Source: Thermotogaceae bacterium (lineage in GTDB: Bacteria > Thermotogota > Thermotogae > B21-G9 > HyVt-16). From it: a stretch of DNA of 7,201 bases. The number at the start of each line of letters is the position of its first letter. The stretch's first letter is position 1. Shown here piece after piece: positions 1 to 6,536 of this stretch. The notes below the pieces were generated by a model. That model saw nothing but the letters and a program-made list of their open reading frames with translations, made no database searches and had not been told where the DNA came from. The translations under genes and the position numbers were made by a program. The stretch spans positions 1 through 7,201 of the forward strand of contig DQYP01000308.1 in the NCBI GenBank assembly GCA_011043375.1, read 5' to 3'.

Positions 1-310
1 ATTAAAAACCTTATTATTCCTTAAATAGGGGACACCCCCACAATATCTTGATTCTATTAACTAAGAGTATTGATAAAAAAAACTTATTGCTTGTTAGGAT
101 AAGATTCCTCGTCACTATCGTTCCTCGGAATGACAAAAACAAGAAAAATGTCATCCCAAACGAACGTGATGTATTGTGTCATCCCGAACGAATGTGAGGG
201 ATCTTTTATCCTCAACTACTATTATTTCTTATACTTTTCAAAGACTTCAATAATATTCATCTGCTATTTCTGATTTATCGAATATCATCACCACTACTAG
301 TTAACACTAT
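1..310. repeat. Left copy of long direct repeat flanking the transporter operon
   Basis: This stretch aligns with 5304-5752 in the same orientation. By hand count, positions 177-310 match 5619-5752 at about 122 of 134 bases. Positions 41-142 match the corresponding part near 5345-5446 at about 95 percent. The left copy lacks roughly 115 bases of extra short repeats that the right copy carries between about 5455 and 5591. Homology is still visible at positions 1-22 (about 18 of 22), so the repeat continues beyond the window. It ends about 30 bases after the ATPase stop codon. No gene is visible in it. Seen from the minus strand it is the region downstream of the operon, and perhaps the leader of a further gene to the left. 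Confidence 0.85.
101..207. repeat. Cluster of three REP-like short repeats
   Basis: Three related units of about 27-35 bases each contain a TGTCATYCCGA-type core. One lies in reverse orientation (101-135) and two in forward orientation (149-176 and 177-207). The last forward unit and the reverse unit are partly complementary: GGGATGACA pairs with TGTCATTCC with one wobble. A transcript through the cluster could therefore fold into a long imperfect stem-loop. Such dispersed imperfect palindromes occur in many bacterial genomes and are usually non-coding. Here they lie just downstream of the operon's last gene and could protect or end the transcript, but no U-tract follows, so a terminator role is not shown. 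Confidence 0.7.
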
Positions 311-339
311 TAACTTCAAAAATTTGCTGATTTATGGAA

Positions 340-1308
340 CTATTCAAAATTCTTATCATACATATGGCATTTCACCAAAACATCGTCCACTAAGATTTCT
401 TTAGGGACTTCCTTTTTACATATTTCCATTGCCACAGGACATCTTCCCGCAAACTTACACCCTTGTCTGAGATATTCTTCATATTCTACATCGGTAATTG
501 TTATTTCTTTGTCCCATTTCTTTTGAGGATCAGCCTCAGGTATAGATTCTCTCAGCAGTTTGGTATATGGATGTTTGGGTCTAATCAAAACCTCATCTAC
601 TGGTCCCATTTCCACAATATTTCCACGGAACATTATAGCGATACGATCACTCACATAATAAGCAGTGGCAAGATCGTGGGTGATGTAAATAACACTGAGG
701 CCTATTTGGGATTTGAGTTTTGCAAAAAGATTTACTATGGACATCCTCAAAGAAGCATCTACCATGGAAACAGGTTCATCCGTTATTAAGACAGAGGGAT
801 CTATCAATAAGGAACGTGCAATAGAAGCTCTTTGCAACTGACCTCCTGAAAGTTCGCTCGGATAACGACCGTGAATATCGTCAAAAGTCAAGCCAACCAC
901 TTTAAGCTTTTCATCAATCAATTTAATAGCTTCCTCTTTATTAGTTGTGACTCTGTAATTATAAATCGTTTCAAAAAAGATATCATCCACTGTAAGCAAA
1001 GGATTGAAACTTTCAAATGGATTTTGGAAAACAGCTTGCACTTTTTTTAAAAAATGATATCTCTTACCCTTTTTAATAGAAATTGGATTATCTTCAAAAA
1101 GTATCTTTCCTGACGTTGGTTCTTCAAATCCCAAAATAATTTTAGCGGTAGTTGTCTTTCCACAACCACTTTCCCCTGCGAGGGTAAAAATTTCAGAGGG
1201 CTTTATATAAAAAGAAACATTTTCAACAGCAGTAATTTTTGATCTGGAAAACAAACTCCCGATTGAATAAACTTTTGTTAAGTTTTGAATTTCAAGAATT
1301 TTTTTCAT
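340..1308 (-). CDS. Dpp/Opp-type ABC transporter ATPase, DppF-like
   Basis: Cytoplasmic ATPase that would power import through the two permeases encoded upstream. The 322 residues have all the expected motifs in order: Walker A GESGCGKTT (45-53), Q-loop Gln95, signature LSGGQ (153-157), Walker B VLITDE (173-178), D-loop SMVD (181-184) and switch His211. The C-terminal oligopeptide-type extension has HPYT (246-249) and four cysteines (284, 290, 297, 314) in the spacing that binds an iron-sulfur cluster in some DppD/DppF proteins. The short distance from Walker A to the Q-loop is typical of the F-type partner. The start is ATG with an AGGGGGTG site 8 bases upstream. It lies 50 bases after the DppC-type gene and is the last gene of the operon. 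No D-type partner is in the window. The substrate is not readable from this subunit. Confidence 0.93.
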   Translation of the reverse strand: MKKILEIQNLTKVYSIGSLFSRSKITAVENVSFYIKPSEIFTLAGESGCGKTTTAKIILGFEEPTSGKILFEDNPISIKKGKRYHFLKKVQAVFQNPFESFNPLLTVDDIFFETIYNYRVTTNKEEAIKLIDEKLKVVGLTFDDIHGRYPSELSGGQLQRASIARSLLIDPSVLITDEPVSMVDASLRMSIVNLFAKLKSQIGLSVIYITHDLATAYYVSDRIAIMFRGNIVEMGPVDEVLIRPKHPYTKLLRESIPEADPQKKWDKEITITDVEYEEYLRQGCKFAGRCPVAMEICKKEVPKEILVDDVLVKCHMYDKNFE

Positions 1309-1358
1309 ATTGATGACACCCCCTGCTAACTCAAAACTCTGCCTTATTTCGAGCTACT

Positions 1359-2234
1359 TTATTTTCTAAGACCAATCCTTTGAAAACGAGCTCTAGGATC
1401 CAAGTATTCGCTTATACTAACCGATAGCCAGTAAAGAGCTACAAAAAGGAGTATAGCAGTAACAATCGGGGTAGCTAGCCACCACCAGAGCCCAAGAAAC
1501 AAGGCCTGTCTATAAATAGCCGTTTGAAGCATCGTTCCAATAGTTGGAACAGTGGGATCTATACCCAAACCTAAATATGCTAAAGTAATTTCCATACCAA
1601 TAGCCCAAGACATGTTGTTTATGAAAGTAGTGAATACTATTGGCAAGACATGTGGTAACAATTGTTTACGAACAATCTTAAAAGTAGACATACCTGAAAG
1701 CACAGAAACGAGTATAAATTCCCTTTCCCTCAAGCTGAGAACTTGTGATCTAATGACCCTCGCATCCCAAGCCCATGAAAAGAAAGCAAGAAGAAGTCCC
1801 AAGTTAGAAAGATGTTTTGTCCAATCCTTAAGAATCATCGAAATAATTATGAGAATGATCAAAAAGGGTAAAACCATAGTGGTATCGCCAATTGTTGTTA
1901 ACACACGGTCAGTGGTTCCACCTTTATATCCCGATACTATTCCAACAACAACAGCGATAATTCGTGAAAAAAACGCGGCAACAATAGCGATTATCAGTGA
2001 GTTTTTGATGGCAAAGGTTAATTGCCAGAATACGTCCTGACCAAGCCAGTTTGTGCCCAGAGGATGTTGTAAAGAAGGAGAGAGTCCTCTTGTTACTTGG
2101 TACATTCGCTGAGGATGGTAGGGTGAAAAAATTGAGAGAATTGCTAAAAAAGTTAGTAATAGAACCACTATGAATGCTATAATGAATCTATAATCTTTAA
2201 ATAAATCGTAGAATATGGCTTTGATCTTTCCCAC
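1359..2234 (-). CDS. DppC-type ABC transporter permease
   Basis: Second membrane subunit of the importer, 291 residues, a normal length for the family. A first membrane helix lies at about 18-36. The conserved HPLGTNWLGQD motif (57-67) precedes a membrane core of about five helices, at roughly 78-103, 118-135, 145-160, 195-215 and 248-272. The coupling (EAA) loop, which contacts the ATPase, is around 176-200 (SVLSGMSTFKIVRKQLLPH). The LAYLGLGIDP segment (218-227) and the ending with LDPRARF (278-284) are typical of DppC/OppC proteins. The start codon is GTG (CAC on the plus strand at 2232-2234), supported by an AAGGGGAG ribosome site 10 bases upstream. The gap to the DppB-type gene is 33 bases, so the genes are co-transcribed. 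Confidence 0.92.
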   Translation of the reverse strand: MGKIKAIFYDLFKDYRFIIAFIVVLLLTFLAILSIFSPYHPQRMYQVTRGLSPSLQHPLGTNWLGQDVFWQLTFAIKNSLIIAIVAAFFSRIIAVVVGIVSGYKGGTTDRVLTTIGDTTMVLPFLIILIIISMILKDWTKHLSNLGLLLAFFSWAWDARVIRSQVLSLREREFILVSVLSGMSTFKIVRKQLLPHVLPIVFTTFINNMSWAIGMEITLAYLGLGIDPTVPTIGTMLQTAIYRQALFLGLWWWLATPIVTAILLFVALYWLSVSISEYLDPRARFQRIGLRK

Positions 2235-2267
2235 TGATATCGCACTCCCCTTGGAAGCTTTTGAAAA

Positions 2268-3272
2268 TTATCTGTACCGCACTCTTGGATCAAGAAATGG
2301 ATAGATAAGATCCAAGAGGAAAATAGAGGTAGTAACTGCTATTACAGAGATACACATTATTCCCATAATTAAATTATAATCTGCTTTCATAACAGCATCA
2401 TAAAGGATCCAGCCTACTCCAGGATAGGCAAAAACCATTTCAGTAATCAACGTTCCACTGAATATTGAACCAAACTGAAGGCCTAATTGTGTTATCATAG
2501 GTAGCATAGCATTACGGATAACATGATTGAAAACTACTTTTCTATCATCTACACCCGCTGTTCTTGAATACCATACATGATCTTCTGTCCGAACACTTTG
2601 AACAATCAGCTTCATACTTTGGAATTGCCATGATATTCCCACAATAAGAAGGGTAAAAGCTGGCAAAATCGCATGTTTTAAGATACTTAAAATGGTTTGC
2701 CAGCTGAAAGTTAGACCTCGTGCAATTCCTACTCCACCACTTAGTGGAAATATTGGAAAAACATAAGCAAGTAAGATGAGAAGTATTAAAGCCATAACAT
2801 AATAAGGGATGGGCCTTATTATCATCACGAAGATATCAAACGCTTCCATCCAACGTTTTCGGTAATATCCTACTATGCCTCCTGCAAGCACTGCAATTAT
2901 CCAACTGAGTATTGTAGTAACTGAAAGAAGACCTATAGTCCACGGAAGAGACATGCCAATAACTTTAGTAACTGGTGTTGGATATCGAGATAAAGATGGA
3001 CCAAAATCCCCCTTGAAGAGCCTTTTCCAAAACACCACAAACTGTTCCCAAAGTGTACCTTCAAGTCCGTATAACTGTTTCAAAGTTTGAATCATTTCCT
3101 CCTGCTGTTCTGGGGATACGTAAACTCCAAAAGTCTGATATTGCGCAAGTTGCTGCTCAATTGGACTAACTGGTAAAAAACGTGGAAACAAAAATACTGC
3201 TGTTAATCCTAAGAAGGTTACAAGAATATATTGTATCAGTCTTGGTATCAAGTATCTTTTAACAAAAGACAT
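2268..3272 (-). CDS. DppB-type ABC transporter permease
   Basis: First membrane subunit of the importer, 334 residues. An N-terminal helix (about 14-33) is followed by a large periplasmic loop ending in FKGDFGPSLS (86-95), a hallmark of DppB/OppB. Five further helices follow, at about 108-135, 148-172, 198-216, 262-282 and 302-325. The EAA coupling loop is near 234-258 (YSRTAGVDDRKVVFNHVIRN), and the YPGVGW motif (283-288) and the C-terminal LDPRVRYR are also typical. The ATG start has a GGAGGGAG site about 10 bases upstream. The gene follows the binding-protein gene after 71 bases that contain a strong stem-loop. The family handles peptides, nickel and, in Thermotogota, many oligosaccharides, so the substrate cannot be fixed from this protein. 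Confidence 0.93.
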   Translation of the reverse strand: MSFVKRYLIPRLIQYILVTFLGLTAVFLFPRFLPVSPIEQQLAQYQTFGVYVSPEQQEEMIQTLKQLYGLEGTLWEQFVVFWKRLFKGDFGPSLSRYPTPVTKVIGMSLPWTIGLLSVTTILSWIIAVLAGGIVGYYRKRWMEAFDIFVMIIRPIPYYVMALILLILLAYVFPIFPLSGGVGIARGLTFSWQTILSILKHAILPAFTLLIVGISWQFQSMKLIVQSVRTEDHVWYSRTAGVDDRKVVFNHVIRNAMLPMITQLGLQFGSIFSGTLITEMVFAYPGVGWILYDAVMKADYNLIMGIMCISVIAVTTSIFLLDLIYPFLDPRVRYR

Positions 3273-3297
3273 GCCCTTTTCTCTCCCTCCAATAAGA

Positions 3298-3328
3298 CCC
3301 CGGGTAGATCAGCTGCACCTACCCGGGG
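3298..3328 (-). promoter_or_regulatory. Intercistronic stem-loop between binding protein and permease genes
   Basis: The arms CCCCGGGTAG (3298-3307) and CTACCCGGGG (3319-3328) form a perfect 10-bp GC-rich stem with an 11-base loop. It lies 15 bases after the binding-protein stop codon and before the permease ribosome site. It is followed on the minus strand by TCTTATT rather than a clean U-tract. This suggests a leaky terminator or a block to 3' exonuclease, not full termination. Comparable structures after the binding-protein gene are known to raise binder over permease levels, as in malE-malF. That role here is inferred. Confidence 0.75.
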
Positions 3329-3343
3329 AAAACGTTACCATAA

Positions 3344-5251
3344 CTATTTTCTACCAGCAGGCTGAATCTTGTGAAGAATATATTTTAATTGAGGCCAAGT
3401 GGTGTAATTATCAGATCTAGCATAATCATTATCTGGACTCGGCCAGTTTGCCCAGTAATATTCATCAAATACAATTGTTATTGGACAGTTGAACACTGGT
3501 ATAGCTATCATATTTTCAATCTCAAGTTTCAAGCCTTCGAGCCCAAGTTCTATTATTCCCTTTTCATCTTCCCATCTAGTAACTTCAAGTTGAGAAATTA
3601 TTTCATCCATTTTTGGATCACTCCAGCGGCCGCCCCATCCGAGTGTTGCTTCTCCTATAGGTTTAACAAAATCACTCTTTAACGCATTAAAACATCTATA
3701 GAGATCTGGATGAAGTCCCCAAGGTTCTCCTGCAAATCCTCCATGAGCAGTATTCAAAACTTCAAATTTCCCATTTAGCGCAAGTGTTGAAGAAGCTGCT
3801 GATACATTAAAGACAACATTAATACCGAATTTCTTCCACTGTTCTGCCACACCAAGAATAACGATATTTGCCATATCTGTGGGATCTGGTCCTCTGAGTA
3901 TGGTTATTGTCCATGGTTTTCCATTTGGTAAGTACCATTTTCCATTTTTCTTTGTGAAACCATTTTTCTTCAGAAGTTTTTCAGCAACATCGGGTGCGTA
4001 CTTCCACCATCCATAACCCAACGCGAGTCTGACTTCTTCCTCATTGTTAGGATCAATGTTAACTTTGTAGTTCTTCTTTGCCCATTCTAATAATCTCCAT
4101 GGTGCTCTTGAATCCCAAGGCTTAAAGGTTTCACCGTTACCTAAGTCCAATGTCAATTCTTCCAGCCATGGTTCTAAAGGTTTAAAATACCATTCGTAGA
4201 AAGTTTTATTGACAACTAATGGTAATCCTGGTGTCATTGCAACCATACCATCATATGTTGAAACCGCAAGTTCTACAATATCAATGGATAATGCAAGTGC
4301 CCAGCGCACATCCTTGTTATTGTACGGATATACTAAATGATTGAAACCAGGTCCCCTTGTTGAGATATCACGTGGATCGATGTATGGCCAATTTTTACGG
4401 TAACTCCTTGTGGTCTTACTCATTCTCAACAAAGTTATTAACTGCTCAGCTGTACCTTGAAGTGCATCGAGGTCGTGCCTCAGCATAGCCATTGTGTTTT
4501 TCTCTGCTGTACCATAATTAATAAATAAAACATATTTTGGTTTTGGTTCACCAAAAAGCTTTCCTGTAACGGTTCTCTGCCAATCTTTTCTCTTTTCCCA
4601 AAGTACCCAGTAACCACCGGGATCACAGTCTTTCAAAACATACGGTCCTATACTAACTGGTGGATTAAAGTCGTATGCCAGGACGTCATCTACCTTTTCA
4701 AATATATGTTTTGGCATTGGGCGTAACGCGCCCCATCTCTCCATAAGATATGTATGAAATCTACTATTTGGTTTGTTCAGTTCAACAACTGCCGTATATC
4801 TATCAACGGTATATGCATTCTTGACAATTTGCATAGGACCATGATAGTCGAGTCCTTCAGTATCCCTTACGGTTAAAATGGTGTAAACTACATCATCGGC
4901 TGTGAATTCTACCCCATCACTCCAATAGATACCTTTTCTGAGTTTTATCGTTAGTTTTGTAAAATCCTCGTTATAAATTGGAGGTTCTGCAGCCAAGGCA
5001 TTGATAATACCGCCTTCTTCAACATTCGGATTGAGTGTCCAAAGAGCTTCCGTTGCGAATTGATGAAGACCACAGTTTTGCGCTCTCCATCCCGCCCATT
5101 GATTCCAATTTCCTGGAACTGGAAGTGGTGCAAAAAGGAATGGAAGTATTAAGGTTTCATTTCTTGGAATTCCCGGCGGAAGTGTTTGTGAAAAACCTAT
5201 TGAAAAGCTTAAAAATAACAACATAACCAAAAAAAATACTAATCTTTTCAT
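3344..5251 (-). CDS. Family-5 extracellular solute-binding protein (oligosaccharide or oligopeptide)
   Basis: Periplasmic binding protein that captures substrate and delivers it to the two permeases; 635 residues. An N-terminal signal peptide (about 1-21, MKRLVFF...GFSQ) has no lipobox cysteine, so the protein is probably soluble in the periplasm. Family motifs are WSDGVEFTADDVVYT (110-124), IGPYVL (201-206), the hinge-region NNKDVRWALALSID (311-324) and GGRWSDPKMDE (540-550). About 28 tryptophans are spread through the chain, and the C-terminus reads ANWPSPDNDY...YTTWP. From memory, both features resemble the Thermotoga family-5 binders for cello-, xylo- or manno-oligosaccharides more than peptide binders. 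The substrate remains an inference. The ATG start has an AAGGGGGG site (5260-5267) 8 bases upstream. This is the first gene of the operon. Confidence 0.92.
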   Translation of the reverse strand: MKRLVFFLVMLLFLSFSIGFSQTLPPGIPRNETLILPFLFAPLPVPGNWNQWAGWRAQNCGLHQFATEALWTLNPNVEEGGIINALAAEPPIYNEDFTKLTIKLRKGIYWSDGVEFTADDVVYTILTVRDTEGLDYHGPMQIVKNAYTVDRYTAVVELNKPNSRFHTYLMERWGALRPMPKHIFEKVDDVLAYDFNPPVSIGPYVLKDCDPGGYWVLWEKRKDWQRTVTGKLFGEPKPKYVLFINYGTAEKNTMAMLRHDLDALQGTAEQLITLLRMSKTTRSYRKNWPYIDPRDISTRGPGFNHLVYPYNNKDVRWALALSIDIVELAVSTYDGMVAMTPGLPLVVNKTFYEWYFKPLEPWLEELTLDLGNGETFKPWDSRAPWRLLEWAKKNYKVNIDPNNEEEVRLALGYGWWKYAPDVAEKLLKKNGFTKKNGKWYLPNGKPWTITILRGPDPTDMANIVILGVAEQWKKFGINVVFNVSAASSTLALNGKFEVLNTAHGGFAGEPWGLHPDLYRCFNALKSDFVKPIGEATLGWGGRWSDPKMDEIISQLEVTRWEDEKGIIELGLEGLKLEIENMIAIPVFNCPITIVFDEYYWANWPSPDNDYARSDNYTTWPQLKYILHKIQPAGRK

Positions 5252-5274
5252 AACTATATCCCCCCTTGGAAAAA

Positions 5275-5377
5275 GATTCTGTTAACTAAAAGTATTGAAA
5301 ACAATCAAAAAGCTTATAATTCTTTAAATAGGGGACACCCCCTACAATACCTTGATTCTGTTAGCCAAGAGTATTGA
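5275..5377 (-). repeat. Two direct copies of a 24-bp motif in the leader of the binding-protein gene
   Basis: A 24-bp motif of the form GATTCTRTTA-RCYAARAGTATTGA lies at 5275-5298 and again at 5354-5377, a period of 79 bases. A third copy is at 50-73 in the left flanking repeat. The nearer copy is only 7 bases upstream of the ribosome site of the binding-protein gene. Between the two copies lies an inverted repeat, TAGGGG/CCCCTA (minus-strand sense), around 5329-5344. The motif could be an operator or an RNA element, or simply a trace of tandem duplication. No known regulator site is recognised. Confidence 0.55.
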
Positions 5378-5404
5378 TAAAAAAAACTTATTGCTTGTTA
5401 GGAT

Positions 5405-5649
5405 AAGATTCCTCGTCACTATCGTCCCTCGGAATGACAAAAACAAAAAAATATCATTGGAACGACAAAAAAGAAAAATGTCATCCCGAACTCTTTCCCT
5501 TTGTCATCCTGAGCATAAGCGAAGGATCTTTCGCCGCTAACGCTCCATCGGAATGACAACAAAAAAGTACATCCCCGAACTCTTCCCTTATTGTCATCCC
5601 GAACGAATGTGACGTATTTGTCATCCCGAACGTATGTGAGGGATCTTTT
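5405..5649. repeat. Cluster of REP-like short repeats in the operon leader
   Basis: The units share the TGTCATYCYGA core. One is in reverse orientation at 5405-5439. Forward units are at 5479-5500 (truncated), 5502-5530, 5592-5618 and 5619-5649, and a further reverse half-unit is at 5539-5558. Spacing is irregular and the units differ in sequence, unlike a CRISPR array. The units are in both orientations, so RNA from either strand would fold strongly. The cluster lies between the strong promoter at 5958-5986 and the binding-protein gene. Confidence 0.7.
5502..5558. repeat. Self-complementary REP-like hairpin
   Basis: The left arm starts TGTCATCCTGAGC and the right arm ends GCTCCATCGGAATGACA. 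They pair as TGTCAT-CC with GG-AATGACA (one bulged base) and GAGC with GCTC. A GC-rich loop with GGATCTTTCGCCGC lies between them. This is the only short-repeat pair in the cluster placed head to head at close range, and it occurs only in the right copy of the long repeat, so it looks like a separate insertion. Confidence 0.6.
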
Positions 5650-5752
5650 ATCCTCAACTACTATTACTCTTTAGACTTTTTAAAGACTTCAATAATATTC
5701 ATCTGTTATTTCTAATTTATCGAATATCATCGCCACTATAAGTTAAAACTAT

Positions 5753-5866
5753 CCATGGTAGTGATATTAATTTCACTATTTCTTTCTTAGTTCTCGTCAT
5801 CACTATTGGTTAACACTATATTGAAGAAAATGATTCTATCAACAATAAAAAACTATATTCTTAAAA
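5753..5866. other. Non-coding AT-rich leader segment
   Basis: No gene is visible. A partial echo of the long repeat's end (CATCACTATTGGTTAACACTAT) occurs at about 5799-5820, related to 289-310 and 5731-5752. A small 6-bp stem, TAGTGA/TCACTA, lies at 5759-5778. Nothing further is recognised. Confidence 0.4.
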
Positions 5867-5905
5867 TTGAAAACTAATACTTGAAAACTAATTTGAAAAA
5901 CTAAT
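5867..5905 (-). repeat. Three tandem 12-13-bp repeats downstream of the strong promoter
   Basis: TTGAAAACTAAT occurs at 5867-5878 and 5881-5892, and TTGAAAAACTAAT at 5893-5905. They lie roughly 45-85 bases downstream of the transcription start expected from the promoter at 5958-5986. Such iterated short sites could bind a regulator or form part of the leader RNA. No known operator is recognised. Confidence 0.6.
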
Positions 5906-5957
5906 TCGACTCTCTTAAGCCTGAATTTATAAGATTGTATATACATTTAACATCTAA

Positions 5958-5986
5958 ATTGTACATTCCGGAAAATTTTTTGTCAA
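5958..5986 (-). promoter_or_regulatory. Near-consensus sigma70-type promoter reading toward the transporter operon
   Basis: On the minus strand TTGACA (5981-5986) and TACAAT (5958-5963) are separated by exactly 17 bases. The -35 is a perfect match to the housekeeping consensus and the -10 matches in five of six positions. The spacer contains the 8-base palindrome TTCCGGAA (5966-5973), a possible repressor site. The expected start near 5951 would give a leader of about 700 bases before the binding-protein ATG, crossing all the repeats. No gene is visible between. It is the best promoter candidate for the operon; nearer candidates are weak. Confidence 0.7.
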
Positions 5987-5999
5987 GTTTTGTTTAGGC

Positions 6000-6013
6000 A
6001 CCCTGTCTAATGT
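6000..6013 (+). mobile_element. Solitary copy of an IS terminal sequence
   Basis: ACCCTGTCTAATGT at 6000-6013 is identical over 14 bases, in the same orientation, to the start of the insertion sequence at 6897-6910. The following bases diverge, and no inverted partner or transposase is attached. It may be a relic end left by deletion of an earlier copy, or a non-autonomous derivative. It sits 13 bases from the -35 box of the promoter at 5958-5986. Confidence 0.5.
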
Positions 6014-6132
6014 TAAAGGCTAATTTACAAACAACCTAAAAAGCTTGGAAAACTGAATAAGAGTCTCAATCAAATGAGTCTGTAATATACAGTTTGTCTT
6101 GAAGGGATTTTTTCTTTTACTCAATCATACTC

Positions 6133-6536
6133 TTAACCAAATGTTTCTTCAATCCATTTTTTAATTTCATTCCTCACCTTTCTGAATCCAGCTAATATCT
6201 CATTTTCATCCCCTTTAATTTTCGAGGGATCGTTGAATCCTTTATGAAGATATGTTTTACCGCCAGGAAAAAAGGGACAGGTTTTTTCGGCATTATCACA
6301 TACCGTAAGTACGTAATCAAATTTCATTCCGCGAAATTCTTCAATACTTTTTGAACGATGAGTAGAAATATCTATGCCTATCTCAGACATTACCTTCACA
6401 GCATAAGGATTAATTTTTATTGGTTGGTCTCCATATATACTTCATAGCGATCACCATACAATATCCTAAGAATACCTTCTGCCATCTGTGAGCGAGCAGA
6501 ATTGTGAGTGCAGATAAACAGAATTTTTGTTTTTCT
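6133..6536 (-). pseudogene. Arsenate reductase (thioredoxin-type ArsC), frameshifted
   Basis: Intact homologues reduce arsenate to arsenite in the cytoplasm through three cysteines. The N-terminal piece (6417-6536) reads KILFICTHNSARSQMAEG, the CX5R phosphatase-like P-loop with the nucleophilic cysteine. It stops at TAA 6417-6419. The C-terminal piece, one frame over, continues from about 6423 (PIKINPYAVKVMSEIGID) to 6133. It carries the second and third cysteines in VCDNAEKTC, with the usual six-residue gap, and FNDP, equivalent to the catalytic aspartate region. Joined at AAC/CCA, where one C appears lost, the pieces give about 132 residues, the family's normal length. The usual SAGT before the joint is reduced to MET. 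No ATG or GTG precedes the P-loop in its frame: a TAA lies four codons upstream of it. A cysteine-containing C-terminal fragment alone would be inactive. Sequencing error cannot be excluded. Confidence 0.85.

Larger units (their letters stand above)
5304..5752. repeat. Right copy of long direct repeat flanking the transporter operon
   Basis: Same-orientation counterpart of 1-310, located in the leader of the operon. It is about 140 bases longer than the left copy. The extra sequence is mainly additional TGTCAT-type short repeats at about 5455-5591, which shows that these units multiply or insert independently of the rest. The outer segments keep about 91-95 percent identity by hand count. No credible gene is present: the open frame over 5352-5540 on the plus strand is made of repeat sequence. 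Confidence 0.85.

Noticed and set aside
463..789. Plus-strand 108-codon frame
   Set aside because: It lies antisense inside the well-supported ATPase gene and has no ribosome site or recognisable domain. The same applies to the other antisense frames inside the permease and binding-protein genes.
5352..5540. Plus-strand open frame of 62 codons
   Set aside because: It is made almost entirely of the long repeat and the REP-like units, has no ribosome site, and the corresponding left copy does not keep the frame.
101..5649. CRISPR-like arrays in the TGTCATCCCGAAC repeats
   Set aside because: Units are in both orientations, differ in sequence and lack uniform spacers, and no cas genes are present.
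6061..6095. Terminator after arsC (CTGTA/TACAG and CTCA/TGAG stems)
   Set aside because: The stems are only 4-5 bp, with weak pairing and no clear U-tract on the minus strand.
6417..6536. Programmed -1 frameshifting in arsC
   Set aside because: The A-run CAAAAATT could allow slippage, but the second shift at AACCAATAA has no slippery sequence, and arsC is not known to use frameshifting. Mutation or sequencing error is simpler.
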